From CAZFCK01 sp964517355 (GTDB lineage Bacteria; Desulfobacterota; Desulfovibrionia; Desulfovibrionales; Desulfovibrionaceae): a stretch of DNA of 8,907 nt. The notes under the pieces are model-generated. The model saw only the letters and a program-made list of their open reading frames with translations, was not told where the DNA came from and made no database searches. Position 1 is the stretch's first letter. The number at the start of each line of letters is the position of its first letter. Positions 5,309 to 8,907 of the stretch are shown one piece after another. The stretch spans positions 1 to 8,907 of the forward strand of contig CAZFCK010000206.1 in assembly GCA_964517355.1 (NCBI GenBank), read 5' to 3'. The translations under genes were made by a program, and so were the position numbers.

Positions 5309-7318
5309 CTAGACATCATCTTCAAGAAGGCGGCGCATTCTCCTTTTTATGCTCGCGCTATCCAAGCCCACCAAGGCCCGCAACTGCTTCTGTGTGCCGT
5401 GCTCCACAAAGGCGTCGGGCAGGCCGAGGCGGACGAAACGACGCGGTACGCCGTCATGGGGCGTTCCCTTGTCCGCCCACAATTCCAGCACGGCGGAGGA
5501 AAAACCGCCCACAATGGTATTTTCTTCTGCAAAAAGAATGCGTTTGTGCTTCGTCAGCTGCTCCAGAAGGCAGACTTCAGGCAACGGCTTGATAAAACGG
5601 ACGTTGCACACGGCAATGGAAGCACCTTGTTCTTGTTCCAAGGCCTCGGCGGCTTCCAGACAGGGATGCACCCTGCTGCCCACAGCCAGGACAAGCAGAT
5701 CCGCCCCTTGCCTGAGCATCTCCGCCTCGCCCACAGGAATGGGCTCGGGATTGTCGTTGAGGGGCGCTCCCACCCCCACGCCTCGGGGATAGCGCATGGC
5801 CGCGGGACCCGTGTGTTGCACGCACGTGACGAGCATCCGTTGCAATTCGGCCTCATCCTTGGGCGCCATGAGCAACAGATTGGGGATGTGCCGCAAGTAG
5901 GAGAGATCAAAAGCGCCATGATGCGTGGGGCCGTCTTCCCCCACCAGCCCCCCCCGGTCGAGGCAAAAGGTCACGTCCAGATTCTGGAGACAGACATCAT
6001 GCAGCACCTGGTCGTAGGAGCGTTGCAGAAATGTCGAATAAATTGCCACCACGGGTTTATAGCCCTGCACCGCCAAGCCGCCGGCGAAGGTCACGGCGTG
6101 CTGTTCGCAAATGCCCACATCCACGAACCGGTCCGGAAAGCGTTCGGCAAACCCGGCCAGGCCCGTGCCTTCGGGCATTGCCGCCGTGATGGCCACGATC
6201 CTGGGGTCTTTTTGGGCAATGGAGCACAACGTGCTCCCAAAAACCTCGGTATAACTTGGGAGCGCATTGTCGCAGCTGTATTTCTTGATCTTGCCGGTTT
6301 CAGGTTCAAAGCAGCCCACGCCGTGGAAATATGTCGGGTTGGCTTCGGCCGGTGCATAGCCTTTGCCCTTTTTGGTGAGCACATGCACCAGCACGGGGCC
6401 CTGAATATTCTTAACCAGGCGAAAAACATCCAACAATCCACCCAAATCGTGTCCGTCTATCGGGCCCACATAATTGAAGCGCAATGCTTCGAAAAGCATA
6501 CCCGGTGTGAACACGCTCTTGAACGAACTTTCGATGCGGCGCATGTAGTCGGCCAGATCACCGCCCACGCCTGGGAGGTGCTTGAGCAAACTCTCCCCTT
6601 CCTTTTTGAAACGCATCAGCCAACGTTTGGAAAGACTGCGTGAAAGAAAGGAAGAAAGCGCGCCAACGTTCTTGGAGATGGACATTTCATTGTCGTTGAG
6701 CACCACAATGAGATCGCGCCCCATATGGCCGGCCTGGTTCAGTCCCTCGAAAGCCAGGCCCGCGGTCATTGAACCGTCGCCGATAACCGCCAGGACCTTG
6801 TAATCGTCTCCCGCCAAATCGCGGGCCATGGCCATGCCCAGGGCCGCGGAAATGGATGTGGAGGAATGGCCCACCCCGAAATGATCATAAGGGCTTTCAC
6901 TGCGCTTGGGAAAACCGCTGATCCCTCCCAACGTGCGCAACGTGTCGAAGCGATCCCTGCGGCCGGTGAGCAGTTTATAGGCATAAGCCTGATGCCCCAC
7001 ATCCCACACAATGCGGTCGCTACCCGGATCAAAATGAGAAAGCATGGCCAGGGTCAGTTCCACCACGCCCAGGGAAGGAGCCAAGTGTCCGCCGGTCCTG
7101 GAAACGGTATCGATGATATGTTCCCGCAATTCCTGGGCCAGGAGGCATTTTTGCTCCAGGCTCAGGCCGGAAATTTTCTCAACCGTGTCGATTTCCGGCA
7201 ACAAGGCCTGTTGCGGCTGCTTTGCCGCACGCATGCCGGCATCCCGCTTCCGCAAGCCGGACACTGGCGCCGGCGCGGCAGGGGGTATATGGGGTGATTC
7301 CTTATAGTGCATTGACAT
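5309..7318 (-). CDS. dxs: 1-deoxy-D-xylulose-5-phosphate synthase Dxs
   Basis: Thiamine-diphosphate enzyme joining pyruvate and glyceraldehyde 3-phosphate to make DXP, the first step of the MEP isoprenoid route, also feeding thiamine and pyridoxal synthesis. In the 669-residue product, SRTGGHL carries the conserved His78. The cofactor motif starts at GDGSMTAG (180-187) and ends at LNDN (Asn208). The second half has DVGICEQHAVTFAGG with the catalytic Glu405, then GLVGEDGPTHHGAFD. ATG at 7318 is chosen because AAGGA (7326-7330) is seven bases upstream. It gives a Pro/Ala-rich N-terminal extension of about 28 residues compared with E. coli. An internal ATG at 7234 would put the conserved His at position 50, as in E. 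coli, and is a real alternative. An upstream GTG at 7348 has no ribosome site. It follows ispA by 67 bases and is the last gene of xseB-ispA-dxs. Confidence 0.95.
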   Translation of the reverse strand: MSMHYKESPHIPPAAPAPVSGLRKRDAGMRAAKQPQQALLPEIDTVEKISGLSLEQKCLLAQELREHIIDTVSRTGGHLAPSLGVVELTLAMLSHFDPGSDRIVWDVGHQAYAYKLLTGRRDRFDTLRTLGGISGFPKRSESPYDHFGVGHSSTSISAALGMAMARDLAGDDYKVLAVIGDGSMTAGLAFEGLNQAGHMGRDLIVVLNDNEMSISKNVGALSSFLSRSLSKRWLMRFKKEGESLLKHLPGVGGDLADYMRRIESSFKSVFTPGMLFEALRFNYVGPIDGHDLGGLLDVFRLVKNIQGPVLVHVLTKKGKGYAPAEANPTYFHGVGCFEPETGKIKKYSCDNALPSYTEVFGSTLCSIAQKDPRIVAITAAMPEGTGLAGFAERFPDRFVDVGICEQHAVTFAGGLAVQGYKPVVAIYSTFLQRSYDQVLHDVCLQNLDVTFCLDRGGLVGEDGPTHHGAFDLSYLRHIPNLLLMAPKDEAELQRMLVTCVQHTGPAAMRYPRGVGVGAPLNDNPEPIPVGEAEMLRQGADLLVLAVGSRVHPCLEAAEALEQEQGASIAVCNVRFIKPLPEVCLLEQLTKHKRILFAEENTIVGGFSSAVLELWADKGTPHDGVPRRFVRLGLPDAFVEHGTQKQLRALVGLDSASIKRRMRRLLEDDV

Positions 7319-7385
7319 CAAAAGATCCTTGTATCGTAGAGTCCACACATGGGGCGACGCCGCAAAGCGCTCAGGCGAGAACGCT

Positions 7386-8294
7386 TCAGCAAACCCGGTC
7401 CACTACGTATTGCGCCAGATCACGCAAAAAAGAGGCATGATCGCCGGAAAACGGCTCCAGACGCGCCAACGCCCGCCCAACGTGTTCCTGAGCCAACTCC
7501 CGGCTCTTCTCCAAGCCCATCAAACGCGGATAGGTGTTTTTGCCCAATCCTGAATCACTGCCCACGGGCTTGCCGATGTCCTCTTCCTTACCTACCACGT
7601 CCAGAATATCGTCCGCAATCTGGAAAGCGGCGCCCACGTGCCGTCCGTAATCACGCATCCGCTCCACATCATCCCGGGGCGCTCCGGCCAATATGGCGCC
7701 GCTGACGCAGGCGCTGGTGATCAAGGCGCCGGTCTTTCGGGCGTGCATCTCTTGCAGCATAAGCAGATTCACGTCGTCTCTGCCGGTATAGAGCATATCC
7801 TGGGCCTGCCCCCCCACCATACCGGAGGAGCCCGCGGCCATGGCGATTTCCTCCAGGGCGGGAAGCACGCGTTCGGCGGGAATGCTTCCCGCGACAGACG
7901 CCATGAACACGAAAGCCTCGGTGAGCAGCCCGTCTCCTGCCAAAATGGCCATGGCCTCGCCGAACATCTTGTGATTCGAGGGCTTGCCCCGCCGCAGATC
8001 GTCGTCGTCCATGGCCGGCAGGTCGTCGTGTATCAAGGAATAGGTATGGATGCATTCCAGGGCTCCAGCAAAAGGCAAAACGGATTCGCCTTCAAGACCG
8101 AACAAGCCGGCGGCGCTCAAGCAAAGCACCGGGCGCACGCGCTTGCCGCCCGCGTTCAGGCTGTATTCCATTGCCTGCAACAAAGAGCAGGGGATGCCGC
8201 GCCCCTTCAGACAACCGCGCAGGTAGTCCTCCACCGCTTCGGCCCGGGCCGCGAGCTGCTGTTTCACAGTCTGTTTCCGGAGTGTTTCAGACAT
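7386..8294 (-). CDS. ispA: Polyprenyl (farnesyl) diphosphate synthase IspA
   Basis: Condenses isopentenyl diphosphate with dimethylallyl and geranyl diphosphate to give farnesyl diphosphate, precursor of undecaprenyl phosphate and quinone side chains. The 302-residue product shows GGKRVRP (49-55), the first aspartate-rich motif DDLPAMDDDD (90-99, in the bacterial form with two extra residues), GDGLLTEAF (120-128), and the second motif FQIADDILD (Asp228, 229, 232) followed by GKPVGSD and GKNTYP. Tyr85, five residues before the first motif, fits a short (C15) product. A geranylgeranyl product cannot be excluded from sequence alone. ATG at 8294 has GAGGAG (8303-8308) eight bases upstream, inside the end of xseB. 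Only five bases separate the two genes, so they are probably translationally coupled. Confidence 0.95.
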   Translation of the reverse strand: MSETLRKQTVKQQLAARAEAVEDYLRGCLKGRGIPCSLLQAMEYSLNAGGKRVRPVLCLSAAGLFGLEGESVLPFAGALECIHTYSLIHDDLPAMDDDDLRRGKPSNHKMFGEAMAILAGDGLLTEAFVFMASVAGSIPAERVLPALEEIAMAAGSSGMVGGQAQDMLYTGRDDVNLLMLQEMHARKTGALITSACVSGAILAGAPRDDVERMRDYGRHVGAAFQIADDILDVVGKEEDIGKPVGSDSGLGKNTYPRLMGLEKSRELAQEHVGRALARLEPFSGDHASFLRDLAQYVVDRVC

Positions 8295-8299
8295 GACTT

Positions 8300-8563
8300 C
8301 TACTCCTCGCTTCGGCTGTCGGCCGCGGCTTCATCGTTTTCGAAACGTTCGTCCAGCGGCGCATTCTGCCCCTGGCTGTATAGAGTGATCTCGTACCTGG
8401 ATTTTTCAAGCTGTTCGCGGCAGGCGTGAACAAGTTCCAATCCTTCCTTATAAAGAGCCATGCTCTTTTCAAGAGGCGGATCTTCCTGTTCCAAGGCCTC
8501 GACCACCTGGCTCAAACGGGCTAAACGGGATTCGAAATCCGGTTGTTTCTTTTTGTTCGCCAT
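8300..8563 (-). CDS. xseB: Exodeoxyribonuclease VII small subunit XseB
   Basis: Small subunit of exonuclease VII, which with XseA degrades single-stranded DNA to oligonucleotides. The 87-residue product has the family pattern: FESRLARLSQVVEALEQED (10-28), then PLEKSMALYKEGLELVHACREQL (30-52), then an acidic, probably disordered tail. The predicted fold is two helices forming a coiled coil. Length is normal. ATG at 8563 has GAGAG (8570-8574) six bases upstream. It is the first gene of the xseB-ispA-dxs operon, a common linkage. XseA is not in the window. A longer overlapping frame starting at 8706 has a composition unlike a protein and is rejected. Confidence 0.92.
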   Translation of the reverse strand: MANKKKQPDFESRLARLSQVVEALEQEDPPLEKSMALYKEGLELVHACREQLEKSRYEITLYSQGQNAPLDERFENDEAAADSRSEE

Positions 8564-8907
8564 TCTCTGCTCTCTTTACGAAAAAACGAATTTTCGCAGG
8601 CTAACGCATTTTCGTCTTGAAGCAAGACTCTCTCTTTAAAAAAATATCTTTTTATTTTAGTATGATATAAAAAAAACCAATAACCTAGCCTGAAATACAT
8701 ATCCATCCTGCGACAGAAACAAACGGTCTTTATTCATCATTCTTGTGGAGCAAGCCAGTAACGGCATTCGGAGCGACAATCTTGGTACAAGACATGTCCC
8801 CGACTTTCTGAGCAGAGCGCACACCATAACATCTTTATATTTGTTGAAAAAAAAGAATTGAATTGTCCTTTTTCCGGCGTCCAGGGGCCTCCCCTGGTCG
8901 TCGTGCG
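8564..8907. other. AT-rich intergenic leader upstream of xseB
   Basis: No credible gene lies here. On the minus strand it forms the xseB leader. A T-run (8676-8669), followed by TAAAAT at about 8660-8655, could be a promoter, but no good -35 is found. A small hairpin GTCTTG-AAG-CAAGAC (8614-8628) lies in the leader. The right part, about 8700-8880, contains only short frames; the longest checked, minus strand 8827-8657 (56 codons), has no ribosome site and resembles nothing I know. Confidence 0.5.
8881..8897. repeat. Short GC-rich hairpin at window edge
   Basis: CCAGGGG-CCT-CCCCTGG is a perfect seven-base stem with a three-base loop. TTTTT lies before it on the plus strand and no T-run follows it on either strand. 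It may be the end structure of a gene beyond the right edge or part of another repeat cut by the window boundary; this cannot be decided here. Confidence 0.5.

Larger units (their letters stand above)
5035..5309. repeat. Intergenic inverted-repeat element B, related to element A
   Basis: This covers the non-coding gap between the convergent mobB and dxs genes. From GACTTG at about 5065 to about 5139 it follows element A's left arm in the same order and orientation: T-run, then a hairpin with CCGAGGGGA and AACC (5077-5115), then GCTCCCCTTTCCAGAACTTTT. After an AT-rich centre (about 5136-5160) come inverted versions: AAGTCGTTGGAAGG (5163-5176), CGGGGGGAGAACC (5183-5195) and GGTTTCCCCTCTCGC (5261-5275). 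Outer ends GGCTATGT (5035-5042) and ACACAGCC (5302-5309) are also inverted copies with one mismatch. No ORF is credible here. Confidence 0.68.

Noticed and set aside
5399..6643. Plus-strand open frame of 414 codons opposite dxs
   Set aside because: It is fully antisense to an intact Dxs with all motifs; its translation is rich in His, Gln and Arg with no recognisable domain, and no ribosome site supports its start. A shadow of GC-biased codons.
7638..8429. Plus-strand open frame of 263 codons opposite ispA and xseB
   Set aside because: Antisense to two well-supported genes and crosses their boundary; composition is that of a shadow frame.
8521..8706. Minus-strand 61-codon frame overlapping the start of xseB
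   Set aside because: Out of frame with xseB, reads AT-rich leader, aromatic- and Asn/Arg-rich product, no ribosome site.
8657..8827. Minus-strand 56-codon frame in the right intergenic region
   Set aside because: No ribosome site, no similarity to a known small protein, and it ends in T-run-encoded phenylalanines; more likely leader sequence.

Overview
This 8.9-kb stretch looks like chromosome from a moderate-GC anaerobic bacterium. My best guess is a sulfate reducer or relative in the Desulfovibrio group. That guess rests on the set of formate-dehydrogenase (FDH) and molybdenum-cofactor maturation genes (fdhD, fdhE, mobA, a mobB fused to an iron-sulfur domain, moaA), on the gene order, and on GC-rich palindromic intergenic repeats of a kind I associate with those genomes. 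No taxonomic marker such as rRNA is present, so the assignment is an inference.

Layout. Positions 1-255 are non-coding and hold a roughly 240-bp inverted-repeat element with two strong hairpins. Positions 256-3173 carry a tight four-gene minus-strand operon, transcribed fdhD - mobA - tlpA-like thioredoxin - moaA, with a plausible promoter near 3203-3231. fdhE (3294-4175) lies upstream on the same strand, separated from fdhD by about 120 bp. mobB-FeS (4309-5013) is the only plus-strand gene and diverges from fdhE. Positions 5014-5308 are non-coding and hold a second, related repeat element. The block 5309-8563 is a minus-strand operon xseB - ispA - dxs: exonuclease VII small subunit, farnesyl diphosphate synthase, and DXP synthase. 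Positions 8564-8907 are non-coding, AT-rich leader sequence of that operon plus a short GC-rich hairpin at the window edge.

How the genes work together. MoaA starts molybdopterin synthesis from GTP, and MobA (probably with MobB) adds GMP to make the guanine dinucleotide form. FdhD-type proteins pass sulfur to the cofactor for FDH, and FdhE acts in late FDH assembly. The exported TlpA-like thioredoxin sits between mobA and moaA with overlapping genes, so it is probably co-expressed and may serve redox maturation or protection of an exported molybdo- or tungsto-enzyme. No structural FDH gene and no moaBCDE/moeA is present, so the cluster is a maturation satellite. Dxs and IspA are the first enzyme of the MEP pathway and the C15 prenyl diphosphate step of isoprenoid synthesis; their linkage to xseB is a common bacterial arrangement.

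The least ordinary points are an FdhD homologue without the family's CxxC motif, the MobB-FeS fusion, the thioredoxin embedded in the cofactor operon, and the two related inverted-repeat intergenic elements.
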